Shown piece by piece: positions 11,231 to 22,341 of a stretch of 64,000 nucleotides of DNA. Position 1 is the stretch's first letter. Each line of letters starts with the position of its first letter. The stretch spans positions 3,286,001-3,350,000 of the forward strand of contig JABRWF010000006.1 of assembly GCA_018343915.1 (NCBI GenBank). Direction: 5' to 3'. Below the pieces are notes generated by a model, which saw only the letters and a list, made by a program, of their open reading frames with translations, ran no database searches and was not told the origin of the DNA. This DNA is from Agroathelia rolfsii. Lineage: Eukaryota; Basidiomycota; Agaricomycetes; Amylocorticiales; Amylocorticiaceae. A program made the position numbers and the translations under genes.

Positions 11231-12257
11231 TGTTAAAAGTTAGTGGTAATGGTGTAATGTAGACTACTTGTAATCTACTAGTTACCTATTTAAAAGACAA
11301 CTAACTTACTTGTTTGAAAAGTTAATGGTCTGTTGTGTTATAGGTTTAAAGGCAATAAAACCTATTTGTGAAAGCGATTAGTAACTCTGTTACACCTAAG
11401 TTAAGACTGTAGCCGGTGTCCCTTTGAGACTACCTACTTGTTTCCCTTTAGGAAAGGCTTGTTGTCTTGTAGTAGACTTTGTAAGTCTGGGGTGAAGTTA
11501 GTACTCTAGGAGCTAGTCTTGTAGACTATTTAACTCACTATTTTCGAGTGAAATAACTTGTCATTTCCAGCCGAATTTGCTGGTGCTTATATAATACAAA
11601 ATATTCTAATTTCTACAAGATTAGTAAGCCAATCCTGTGCTTATCTAATCTGCTTAGTAAGAAGGGTTGCTTATAAATCAGCTTATAAATCAGCTTAGTA
11701 ATATTTCTATTTGCTGAATAATATGCTTGGTAAGCAACCTGTGTGCTTAGTAAGTAATTTGTATAGTATTAGTAAGTAAAATGTCTATTGATCTCAATAT
11801 CCTATTATTAGATCTGTATTAGTAATATTTTATAAATATTACTAATATTATGAACTTGCTTAGTAAATATTTTTGTGATTTATAAGCAAGGATCTAGGGC
11901 GTGAAAAATCAATTAGTAATATTCACAATAATTATTTAGAAATGAATATTTAAATGGAATTGTTTAATATTTATGAAAAGATATTTATAAATGATAAAGT
12001 CAAGTGACCTTAGATATGATAATCTTATCTCTGATAAGATTAGATATAATGAAATATTGAAAATATTAAATAAAAGAATATATGCATATTATTTCAATAA
12101 ATATATGCATGTAAAGAATTGTTAATATCTCAACAATGAACGGTTGTAAAATCATGAAATAAATAATCATGTATGTTATGATGTTAGATGATTATTTGAA
12201 GTATTCATTGGAATTATTGGAAAGATATGAAGCTTGTAAATATTCAATCTTTCAACA
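11231..12257 (-). mobile_element. family C LTR, minus orientation
   Basis: Read on the minus strand it starts TGTTGAAAGATTG (12257) and ends TTTTAACA (11231). Most of it is the reverse complement of 57081-57960 and, more distantly, of 55038-55830. It is AT-rich and contains no ORF. The flanks (AGCAA / AAGGG or shifted) do not give a target duplication, so the copy may be rearranged. Confidence 0.75.
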
Positions 12258-12980
12258 AGGGTGACTATAATAACTGTAACTTATGACTTGGACTTGTAGG
12301 AGCAGTATAGAGACAAGGAAATATTCTTTAAAGCTGATAGACACTTGAGGGAGACTTTAGACAGTGAGATAATAATACTAGAATTGACGAAAGAGGTCTG
12401 TAAGATAGGAAACATCTCTTAGACCTTAAAGGTTTAAATATATGATGGTATACTATTGTTCTCTAGATTGCTACGCTCTCCTGGCTTCTAACCCTTACTA
12501 AATACTCCAATATAACTCCTAGGATCCTCCTTGATTGTTTCAGTGATTATCATGATGTGTTGTGGTTCCTATGTAACTGTGATAGTGCCTGGAAGATAGA
12601 AAATGTAAAGTTATGCTCTTTTATGTGATGTGACACGTGACATGTCACAACCAGCGCAACAGTGAAAGGGAGCGGAAACAATGATATACCTTCTTCTAAG
12701 CCTTGGACTTAGAACTAAGCTATGATCAAATAATAAACTATGGTTTGCTATAATATACTATGACTTATAAGTAATATACTGTGAGATACTATATATCATA
12801 GCCTCTATACCATGATTTGTAGCTTGATAATAATATTATTAAATACCTGAGTAATTCCATAGTTATTCTAAGTATATGCTGAAAGATCATGGGTATATAC
12901 TTGGTAAACCTAAATGTATGCTTATTAAATATGAATAAATACTATAGTTTCTATGGCATGGTATAACTATGGTTGTGACA
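12258..12980 (-). mobile_element. family B LTR, minus orientation, 3'-truncated
   Basis: The reverse complement matches the first ~720 bases of the solo LTRs at 2616 and 4391, ending at its TGTCACAACC terminus (GGTTGTGACA at 12971-12980). The other end is cut off by the family C LTR. A 39-base scrap of plus-oriented family B sequence follows at 12981-13019. Confidence 0.8.
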
Positions 12981-13019
12981 ATAACTTTACAATCTCCTAT
13001 TTTTAGGCACTATCATAGT

Positions 13020-14255
13020 TGTTAAGAGCGCATCTGACTCTTGCCACCAAAACTTAACCAAGGCTTATAGTAACCCCTATAAGGTACAGGATAGGCAGTA
13101 ATGCCTGTTTTATACTTTCCAGAGCTTGGGATATAGGGGTGTACACTTCTCAATGCCTGGTTTCTATTCTCATGCAAACTTGAGTTCTTCTATCACTAAG
13201 CTGTACTCCAAGTGTAAACACTTTCTAGCAAGGTCTATAGTTGAAGCACAAGTTGTCTTGTATATATAGATATAGATAGAGGTATCTTAACCCTAGCCAA
13301 CTAAGCATATAGCTTTGTTGGGTGTGTGCACTAAGTACAATGTTTTTTGTGTATACAGCTGTCAAGGCTTGCGCTCTTGACTATCTCAACCAAACAAGTG
13401 ACTGGACCACGCACACTGCTATACGCACACTGTACCGCTAATAAGTTTCCTGTTGTATACTCCAAGCCTACTAGGCTTTCCACATAGGCTACTGTTTGCT
13501 AATGACGTGCTTGTATAGCTTAGGGAGTATATCTAGTACTAAACTTGCTATATGTAAAGAGACTTATGCTTAAAAAGACAATGTCCTTAAGTTCACACAG
13601 ATGCCCTATTTTATTGAGGGACTTGGACAAGGGGGAAGGTATGGGGCATGGAGCGGGGGATGGAGAGTATGCGGGTATAGGCTTACGTATAGTCCTTATA
13701 CAACCAAGTGGCTGACTAAGCACACGAGGAGGGCAGAAGGTGTGTATAGACTAGGATGATGAGCCTGAAGACAAATTTGATTAGTAAGGTATCTACTATG
13801 TAAGCTAATGCTTATCTAAAGGCAAAAGGTCAAAGCTAAGGCCTTTAGGGAGCATTACAGGGTCCTTATATACATAAACAAGGGCTGTGCTAAGGTTTGT
13901 GCGCAGCCTCTCGGAAATGAAAAGGAAACTAAGAATAGTACAGATGGATGACTAAGTGTGATGGCGTGCTCATTGCATTATACTGACTGATCCTTTGTCT
14001 TAATAATAGGATACGCTTACTAACTAGGCACCGGTATAAGAGAACAATGATGGCCGGTCATGTGACCAAGCACCATATGACCCTTTGCCTTATTGGGCTA
14101 TTAAATAATGAAAGAGGCGTAGAAAATGTAAAATAAATTGTAAAAATACAAGAAAAATTGAGAAAAATTGAGAAAAATTAGGAGAGTCTGGGTGTACCCA
14201 TGACAACAGCAAATACAAGTGGTCACCACTAATGGACTAGACCTATCTTATGTAT
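13020..14255 (-). mobile_element. family A LTR fragment, minus, split by a family D LTR
   Basis: From 13020 (TGTTAAGAGCG, the decayed reverse of the CTCTTGACA end) to 13359, and again from 14211 to about 14255, the sequence is the reverse complement of the 3' half of family A. The insert between the two parts is the solo LTR at 13360-14205. The left part carries the same stretch that in other copies gives the AGATACCCT...TGCACTTAAGC region. Confidence 0.7.
13355..14210. mobile_element. solo LTR, family D, with target duplication
   Basis: The 846-bp LTR (13360-14205) starts TGTCAAGGCTTG and ends GTACCCATGACA. It is bounded by ACAGC at 13355-13359 and 14206-14210, inside a minus-oriented family A LTR. 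A truncated relative lies at 15661-15895. The last ~100 bases consist of AGAAAAATTG-type runs. Confidence 0.92.
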
Positions 14256-14390
14256 TGAACTACTGTAGTTCTTGGGTTGTATAGTATGGCTATATGCTAG
14301 CTCACAAGTTACCTGTTATAAAGCAAATACTTACTTTTAAGAAAAGTACAGGCTTGAATTTATTCCTAAGATTAGGCAAAGTTTCCTAGG
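14256..14390 (-). mobile_element. family C LTR fragment, minus
   Basis: TGAACTACTGTAGTTCTTGG onward is the reverse complement of the terminal ~135 bases of the family C LTRs (compare 56745-56842 and 57990-58086). It is cut by the family B LTR that starts at 14391. Confidence 0.65.
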
Positions 14391-15289
14391 TGTCACAACC
14401 ATAGTTATACCATGCCATAGAAACTATAGTATTTATTCATGTTTAATAAGCATACATTCAGGTTTACCAAGTATACACCCATAATCTTTCAGCATATACT
14501 CAGAATAACCATGGAATTACTCAGGTATTTAATATTATTATTATCAAGCTACAAATCATGGTATAGAGGCTATGATATATAGCATCTCACAGTATATTAC
14601 TTATAAGTCATAGCATATTACAGCAAACCATAGTCTATTATTTGATCATAGCTTAGTTCTAAGTCCAAGGCTTAGAAGAAGGTATATCATTGTTTCCGCT
14701 CCCTTTCACTGTCGCGCTGGTTGTGATATGTCACGCGTCACGTCATATAAAAGAGCATAACTTTACATTTTCTATCTTCCAGGCACTATCACAGTTATAT
14801 AGGAACCACAACACATCATAATAATCACTGAAACAATCAAGGAGGATCCTAGGAGTTATATTGGAGTATTTAGTAAGGGTTAGAAGCCAGGAGAGCATAG
14901 CAATCTAGAGAACAATAGTATACCATCATATATTTAAACCTTTAAGGTCTAAGAGATGTTCCCTATCTCATAGACCTCTTTTGTCAATTCTATTGTCTTT
15001 TCCCTTGTCTAAAGTCCCCTCACAAGCCACTACTAGCTCTAAGAATATTTCCTTGCCTCTGTATTATTTCCTGCAAGCCCAAGTTATAGTCAAAGCTATT
15101 ATAAGTCATAGTTCACCATTCCATAGTTAACCTCAGGGTTGGAAACCCTGAGAGCATCACCTCTAGCCTTGGATTAGGCTAGAGAAATCATAAAATTTTA
15201 CTAACAATTCCATAGGAACTATTCACAGTATTTATAGTATTCATAGTATTATTCATAGTATTATTGTTTATTGCTATAGACCTGTGACA
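14391..15289 (+). mobile_element. family B LTR, full length, no clear duplication
   Basis: The 899-bp copy starts TGTCACAACC and ends GACCTGTGACA. Left flank CTAGG and right flank GTTAT do not match, unlike the two solo LTRs inside the chromovirus. It may be a rearranged copy or half of an element lost by unequal exchange. Confidence 0.85.
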
Positions 15290-15895
15290 GTTATGCTCTT
15301 TTGTATAATGTAATGTGTGACATGTCACAACCAGCACAATAGTAAAAGGGAGCAGAAACAATAATATACCTGCTTCTAAGCCTAAGGCTTAGAACTAAGC
15401 TTTAACCAAATAATAAACTATGGTTTACTGTGATATACTATGACTTATAGATAATATACTATGATATACTATGTATTATAGCCTCTATAGCATGATTTGT
15501 AGCTTGATAATAATAATAATAAATACTTGAGTAATTTCAGGGTTATCCTGAGTATATGCTGAATAAACCTGGGTATATGCTTGGCAAACTTGAATATATG
15601 CTTGGTAGACATGATTAAATGCTATTGTGTCTATGGCATAGTACTACTAAGGTTGTGATAAAGCTGACTAATCCTGAGTCTAATAATAGTATGGCCTAGA
15701 CTCCACTTACTAACAGGTACTAGTACAGGGGTACTATGATGGCCAGTCATGTGACCAAGCACCATGTAACCAACTGCCTTTCAGATTGTTTATATAGAGT
15801 AAATAGTGCATAGAAAATCAAGGAAAAATCGTAAAAATACAAGAAAAATATGAAAATGTCAAGAAAAATCAGGAGCATCTAGGTGTACCCATAAC
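15290..15895. mobile_element. family B (minus) and family D fragments
   Basis: 15290-15660 is the reverse complement of the first ~370 bases of family B, ending in GGTTGTGATA. 15661-15895 matches the last ~235 bases of family D and ends GTACCCATAACA. The two are joined head to tail with no spacer, so they are leftovers of successive nested insertions. Confidence 0.7.
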
Positions 15896-16005
15896 AATAA
15901 ATACACATGTATTGTAGGAGGCATAGTGACCAGGCTTGAATAGAATCTACCATCTACACCACTTCTTTCTCTCTTGTGTGTTATCTCTATGACCTAATTG
16001 TCACA

Positions 16006-16317
16006 AAAATACACATCTTAAATTTTAAGCCTAGAAAATATAGGGCTCAAAATACATATCTTAGACTTTAAGCCTAGAAAATTTGGGGATCAAAATATAT
16101 ATCTTAAATTTTGAGCCCAGAAAATATAGGGCTCAAAATACATATCTCAAATTTTGAGCCTAGAAAATTTGGGGATCAAAATACACATCTTAAATTTTGA
16201 GCCTAGAAAATATAGGGCTCAAAATATATATCTTGAATTTTGAGCCTAGAAAATATGAGGCTCAAAATATATATCTCAAACTTTAAGCCCAGAAAATATA
16301 TAGGGCTCAAAATATAC
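16006..16317. repeat. 43-bp tandem repeat, about 7 units
   Basis: The unit begins AAAATA(C/T)A(C/T)ATCT and ends either TATAGGGCTC or TTTGGGGATC. Units 1-5 alternate ending type (A, B, A, B, A), then two further A-type variants follow, the last with a 2-base expansion. The alternation implies an older 86-bp dimer as the amplified unit. No ORF spans it. It lies just beyond the LTR cluster. Confidence 0.9.
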
Positions 16318-17759
16318 TACTACAATATAAGTACAATACTATCTAAACTCAATTTGTAATTTTTAAAAAATTGATCCTATAGTCCTTTAGACTGTTCCTT
16401 TTTTCCATGAGAGATAGTCTAATAAACTTTGTTAAGTGTTGATCTGAAGTGAGGTTGGAGATGGAAAAAAAGTTCATCATCGCAATCAATGTTAGAAGGT
16501 AGGACTTATCACCTACCTATCTGCTATTTCGCACAGTGATTATCCATACGCCGTTTCGACCTAGCTGCCATCTTGGACCCCCACAAATGAGACCCGTCGG
16601 CCACTGTTTGTATCAAGCACAAATGAAGAGAAGATAGAGTCAGCGATGCACCTGCAATATCTTGATCTTAACTTTCATCCTGAGAACCCTGTCCATGGGG
16701 AGCAACATATAACTGAAAGTTTTCTCCCAAACGAGATATTAGAACGCGGTCGAACCCCATGGTCGTAGTGTTAACTTACCAGCGATGCCTCTCCTGTGAG
16801 TTTGGTGCGATGGGCTACAGGCAATTCGGACGGTAAAGATGGTGATCAGTCCTTCGAACTTCAAGTTTAGGAAAAGTTACGCGTCTTTTAGGAATGGTAC
16901 TGCATGATTGGCAAGATGTTTAGTGCTTCAGGCTGCACCGAATAAAGCATAGAGGAAGGGAAGGATCTGGATTTTAAATGTAGCGCTCGTTGGACAAGGA
17001 CTCTTCACTAGCAATAACTTGAAGTTGACATCATGCAAATTTCAGCTCTGGAGCTCCTGGACCCGAGAAGCTGGGATAGAAAGCCGTTAGGCCAGTAGTC
17101 AGTTGTGAATCAGAAGAACATTGCCAAGCGGGAGCCTAAGGTGCTCGTCGACTTTGGAGACAAATGAAGAGCGGGATCCCTCAGGTTGCCGCATATCGTT
17201 TGCTCGCGTCGGTTTCCCGGAAGAGCGGTCACACTCTGGCTTTTGAGAGAGGCAGCCAATCAGAGGCTCAGAATATCACGTGAATATCGGTTGATGATGT
17301 CAAGCGGTTTGTTACCGTCACACTGACAAGTCGTCACTCTCACAGTCTTACTGTTGGTTCACGGTTGTGTCTTTCCCATAACAAAGCGATTCGTTACAAA
17401 TGGGATCTTATAGACATTTCCGGAGCAAAAAAAAAAACATCATATTTGATGAAGCTGTAAAGCCTCAGAAGTTGAGAGCTTCGGTTATATAGGCAGAGCA
17501 TCATAGCTACGAGGAAACGGAGGGTGATCATGGATTTTGCATGCCACTGTATACCCCTATAAGTTGATAAATAGGAGTAACATTGAGTAAGCATAACTTT
17601 GCGAGCGGATGTTTAAACTTGATTAGCGCTTAGTATTTATTCATCGAAGGTACGATGCATGACTTTCAACCCTTGACGTTCTCAACCTTGAACAACTCCA
17701 CCAGCGACATCCAAGCGCAACATCTCCATCCCTCCCTTCTTATTCCCCATTAGCTCATC
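16318..17759. other. intergenic; no gene recognised
   Basis: Base composition shifts here from AT-rich repeat to normal CpG-containing genomic sequence. I see no ORF with domain or splice support. A pyrimidine-rich stretch (about 17690-17755) lies directly before the next gene's ATG and fits a promoter/5' UTR. Confidence 0.4.
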
Positions 17760-19134
17760 ATGTGGATCTTGCTGAGACTGCTAGTAGGGTACTTTTGGAT
17801 CTTCATGAACACAACGGCTTTCCTCGTCATCAGCATGGCACTGGAGCTAGAGATCTTTACGGAATCAGGGGCTCAGGCCCCCGTGATGCAGCTTGCGGCT
17901 ACCGTATCACAAGTATCTCTGGGAATTGCATTACTTGCGTTTGCCCCTGGGGTGCTTAACCATACGCGAGACATCAACCGCCGGCTCATGTTTTTCTTGA
18001 CCGTGATGTTGGTGGCCGCAACTCCGTTGCTGCTAGCATTCATGATCCTGTTTTTGTTTCTTCAGATTTTATTGTCTGGTATGTTCATGTCATCTCTTCC
18101 AGGTTGACCTTACTAATTTCTATTTGCGACTGTTATATCCTCTTGAATACGATCCTAAAAATGTAGATCTAAGCGCTTCTACCCGGCTTGGCTCCCTCTT
18201 TGCCATGATTATCGCCCCCAGCCTTCTCAAACAGGTTGTGTACCAATCCCTCTGCTATATCCGACTAGATTGCTCCCAAGAGACGACCAGCTCTCCTCTA
18301 TTCAACCTTATTGACGCTATCATGACTGCATTGGAGTCTTTCACTATCAAACAAGTCATCAAAGGCATTGCAAGAATCATCGAACAAATTTTGGCTATCT
18401 TCCAGAGAATTGCGCAGATCATAGCTATTCCAATTCGTGCTATCAGGGGAGAGCAGGACCCTACCCCCTATCGCGAGCACACAGAACACCAATCCTTCAG
18501 GAGAAACCAGCTCCAGCACACTCACAGTGACAATGCGCTCGAACGTTCGCTTGTTCTCAATGGAGACACTAGCGTACAATACAACTCTTGCATTCCGTCG
18601 GTCTCCCAATCGGCACCGTCAAACAGCAACGGTCGTACCAAAAGAAGCACGAACAACTTAAACACAGACTCAACAGCGTCTACCAGCACGACATCTCAGC
18701 AACTTGAAGCCGACTGTTACTTCTCCTCTGAGCACATTATTCCTTCATCTGCAGTATCCTCGACCTCAACCTCCTCCACGAACTCAACAGCGTCTACGAT
18801 AGCCATGCCTACTACGTTAGTCATGTCCCGTTTATGAAACAAAGTTCTCATTGCTATTTTAGATCCAGGCGCGCAAAAGGAAAAGCAAAGTCCAAGAAAA
18901 GCAAGAACGAAAGCGGTCACCTCAATCAGGAGGACGAAGACGTGAGTAATTGTATTCATGTAAGCATCTCATTTTACATGTATTAGGCCTTACTAGTGCT
19001 AAAATATATGATTGACATTACAGCTTGAGAGTTTTGAACAAAACGCTGATGAGTCCCACTACATTTCAAGTGATATTACCATACCCTACGAAGACTTGAT
19101 ATTTGAACACGGGCATCCCGAATGTGTGAGTTAA
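17760..19134 (+). CDS. multi-exon membrane protein, family not recognised
   Basis: I infer four exons. Exon 1 (17760-18078) encodes about three hydrophobic helices (segments around FLVISMALEL, VSLGIALLAFAPGV and FLTVMLVAATPLLLAFMILF). The first intron, 18079-18166, has a GTATGT donor and a TACTAAT branch site; its acceptor is the first AG after that site, and it joins frames exactly. Exon 2 runs to 18815 with amphipathic helices then a Ser/Thr-rich tail. Introns 18816-18862 and 18941-19023 lead to a Lys-rich exon (KAKSKKSKN) and an acidic C-terminus ending HPECVS at 19134. The layout suggests a protein with an N-terminal membrane anchor and a basic-then-acidic cytosolic tail. No homologue is recognised; splice sites are read by eye. 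Confidence 0.6.
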
Positions 19135-20553
19135 ATTGTGACTAGACACAAATGAGACGATATACGTATACTGAGACGTTTTGAGCTAGGACCCTCCACC
19201 ATATTATGGCTGAGCTAAACTCAAGCCTCTATTCCGCCGATTTGTGGGAGTAGTTGTACATATACTATCTGTACTCTTTTGTTTAAACTTGTAATGCCAG
19301 ATCAATAGTACTAGCCTGCAATGTGTAAATATTTATTACCGCAACTTGACCACAACTTCCAAGTCCCCACAAGACGCAGACGGAACATCACGCTTATATA
19401 TTGTCACATTAATAGTGCCTATACTAAACTACGTATTGACAACGCCTTTGTTTGCTGGAGATATGCCTGCAGTGGTAGTAGGATACATGCGCACCAATAT
19501 CCACCTGGCTGGAAAGATCATACCACTTGAAATAGCCAACTGCCTTTGGCGCAACCACCAACATGAACAAAAGTATACCACCAAGAAATGTGACCAGTGA
19601 GTTGAAACATAGCGTGCGGCCACCGTGACGTACCAGACTCGATCTCACCGGATAGATCCCGGGTGAATAATTCTCTAAAGCGGTAACCACGGCGCCTTGT
19701 GCAGAGCCTACTAGTAGAGATCGCATGTTTGACTTGGATGGTACCAATTTGCGAGTAGCATTTGTTGAACAGCGGCCTAAGAGGGGCTGAAACAGAAAAA
19801 CTCGCCACAGAAGATGAGACTTCGTCAACTTTAAAGTATTCACATTCCAACTTCTTCTCTTTACCCCAAGCCGCTCCTATAGAATACTTAGCTCGGATAC
19901 TCTTGCCCCAGGTAATGCTCAACCACTCATACAACCAGGAGATTATAACAGCGCTTGAATATCTCATATCCAGGCTAGGTGGTATATGGTCGTTATGGAG
20001 AGAAAAGAAAGAAAGAAGAAAAAATGAACAAGAGGGGAAAAAAAAAATAAGTCGTCATCATTTTGCAAAAAATGAGGCAGAGCTCAATTGAACAGTCCAG
20101 AGAGCGAGAATAAAAAAACAAGAGATGCGGTCCGGGAGGTACTGTAAAGTAAGGAAACAGGTAGGAAAGGAGTCATGTCGTGAGAGTGATCAAGGAAAGA
20201 AAAAAAGAAAGAAATAGTAATGGGAACAAAACAATGATTATTTTCTCTCGACCAAAATAGACATATAAACGGCCTCGCCGAGCTGTAAAAGAATGGAAGC
20301 GATGAAGTACTTGTCGCTAAGACAAGAGAGTGAGCTACAAGGGTATCATGATGCATTCGCTCTACTCCATTAGCCAACATCCAACTAGACAACCAACGAT
20401 TATTATTAAGGTACACATCCGATAAACATCATCCAACGTCTAAGGAAAAGGAATAGTCCCTCGCTAGATACAATTGACTGGCCAGCGAAGGAGGGGAACA
20501 TGTCGCTGGCTGAGCCTTTTGCCCGAGGGAGCTCAGGGCCATGCACTCGCTGT
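19135..20553. other. intergenic with an uncertain minus-strand reading frame
   Basis: Minus-strand frames between 19424 and 19967 include one hydrophobic segment (LVTFLGGILLFMLVV). A candidate start and GT-AG pairs exist, but overlapping frames on both strands are equally long and no family is recognisable. Purine-rich simple sequence (AAAGAAAGAAAGAAG type) lies at about 20000-20050 and 20190-20220. I would not call a gene here without transcript data. Confidence 0.25.
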
Positions 20554-22341
20554 TCATGAGAACATGGCGACGGCACCAGCGAAGAGCGATGCGAGGGCAG
20601 CAACACCAGGGACGACGGTGGAAATGGCGCCAGACTGCTTGGCCGAGGATGATCCAGACCCAGATCCAGATGAGGATGAACCGCCACTCGAGGACGAAGT
20701 TCCGTTGGTCGAGTTTTGAACATAACCGTACTTGGCAACGTCTGTACACAGAGACGATTAGGATCACGTGGAAATAAGTTCTTCAAGATCAGAGACTTAC
20801 ACTGCTCGAAAGTCATGCCAGTAACGTTACTCTCAACGTACAGGTTGGTCTTGTTCAAAGCAACGTTGACGGGGACCATGTTCTGAAAGACTCATTAGTT
20901 ACCTCCCAATAATCCCGCTTCCAATCAACTCACCTTGAAGGCTTGACGGAGCTGAGGGAAGAACTTCATGGCCTCGCTCATCGTGAAGTTGTTCAACTCG
21001 TGGGTGAGCATGATGGTACCGGCGTCGTTGAACGTGCCATTCTCAGCGCGCTGGATGAGGGCCTCGTAGTTGGCATCGACCATGGCGGGGGTGGTACCAT
21101 CACCAGAGCCGACGCGCCAGTCGTTGGAGTCGTATTGCCACATGACGGTGCGCAGACCCATGGCGTTGGCAATGGCACGGATACGATCATCGACATCACC
21201 GTAGGGGGGCTAAAAATCATATCAGGATCGAATACTATTTTGATGATGAAAGTGTGATGAAACTTACACGCCAACAGGTGGGGGTGACACCAGTGACGAG
21301 CTTGATGGCCTTGATGGTGTAGTAGAATTCGGCGAAGGCGTCCTCACTCTCGAAAGCAGTCACTGGAAGAACAAATCAGTGATCAGATTATCGCTATCAA
21401 GCTGAGGACACTCACTGTAGTGGTGAGACCAAGTGTCTAAGCAAACAAGGCGTTAGTATCGAGTATCAGAATTAAACCAGGAATATTCCCACGCACGGAC
21501 GCAAATTTCGTGGCCATCAGAAACCGCACGCTGAGCCTCCAAAGGCCAGTCCATGACGTTGCTACCAATGTAGAACATGGCTATGATACAAATGTAAGCT
21601 CTCAGTTATCCAAATAATTTAAAATAAAATAAAAAAACCCAAACGTACTGGCTTTCTGGTTCTGAGACGTCAAGTAGTCGTAGAAGGCGTTGTGCGAGCA
21701 GTTGGGTCCGTCGTCAAAGCCGTAGCCAAGGGTCATAGGCTGAAAGAAAATTGGTCATCTCACCAAATACTGTCCCATTTATGGCTCACCTCAGGGACAC
21801 CAGCAACATCCTCGGGCAGACTGGCCAACTTGGGTGTTACGCATTGGTGGTAGGTCCACCAACAATCGGGATCGGTGTACGAATACGTGGGAGTGAAGTT
21901 GGAGAAGTTACCCAAGATCGTGCCAAGCTTGACAGAAATGTTGGTAGGGATTTGGGGTTGGATCTGAGCCCACGCTTGCTGTGCCTCCGTATCGTTGGGC
22001 AGGATGCTGGCCGGTTGCCAGATGGTGGGGAAGTTGTGGATTTGCGTAGCCGAGGGCGCATAGTAGTAAGGTGTGCACTCTTCGGTCATGTCTGTGGAGA
22101 ATGTCAACATGTCAAGTTAGTACATTCGGCAACCGGAAGCAGAAAAAAGTATGGCATGCGGATGGAGCGGAGCTGTCCGTCACGGTCGGTTGATTAAGTG
22201 GATGGATGCATTACCTGTGATTTGGGCCTGGCATTCTTCGTCGGTACAGGTTGCAAGGGCGGGCGAGGCAAGGAGAGATACGCCCATGAGAAGGGCGGCG
22301 GCCCGTGCGGGGGCGGAAGAAATGAGCGACGACAGAATCAT
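20554..22341 (-). CDS. chitin deacetylase (CE4 polysaccharide deacetylase), GPI-anchored
   Basis: The enzyme removes N-acetyl groups from chitin at the plasma membrane/cell wall, producing chitosan. The start at 22341 opens a signal peptide (hydrophobic AALLMGVSLLASPALA). About eight exons follow; the first is 22215-22341 and the second 21790-22091. All five CE4 motifs are visible in order: GFDDGPN (catalytic base and metal Asp), HTWSHH (metal His pair, assembled across an intron), RPPYGD, DSNDW and IMLTHE. The C-terminus is a Ser/Gly-rich stalk followed by a small-residue, hydrophobic tail (AALASLFAGAVAMFS), typical of a GPI signal. The usual motif-1 Thr/Ser before FDDGP is Gly. Upstream, TATA-like ATATATCT lies near 22391. 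Confidence 0.93.

Noticed and set aside
10624..11262. Two open frames with similar proteins on opposite strands
   Set aside because: They arise from the inverted copies of the family E LTR, not from duplicated genes.
16700..16780. GGTTCGACC-like T-arm on the minus strand
   Set aside because: No 5-bp T-stem and no acceptor or anticodon arms can be built around it.
18079..18102. 24-nt GT-AG intron in the membrane protein
   Set aside because: Too short for a spliceosomal intron and leads to a stop directly after; the 88-nt alternative restores frame and has a branch site.
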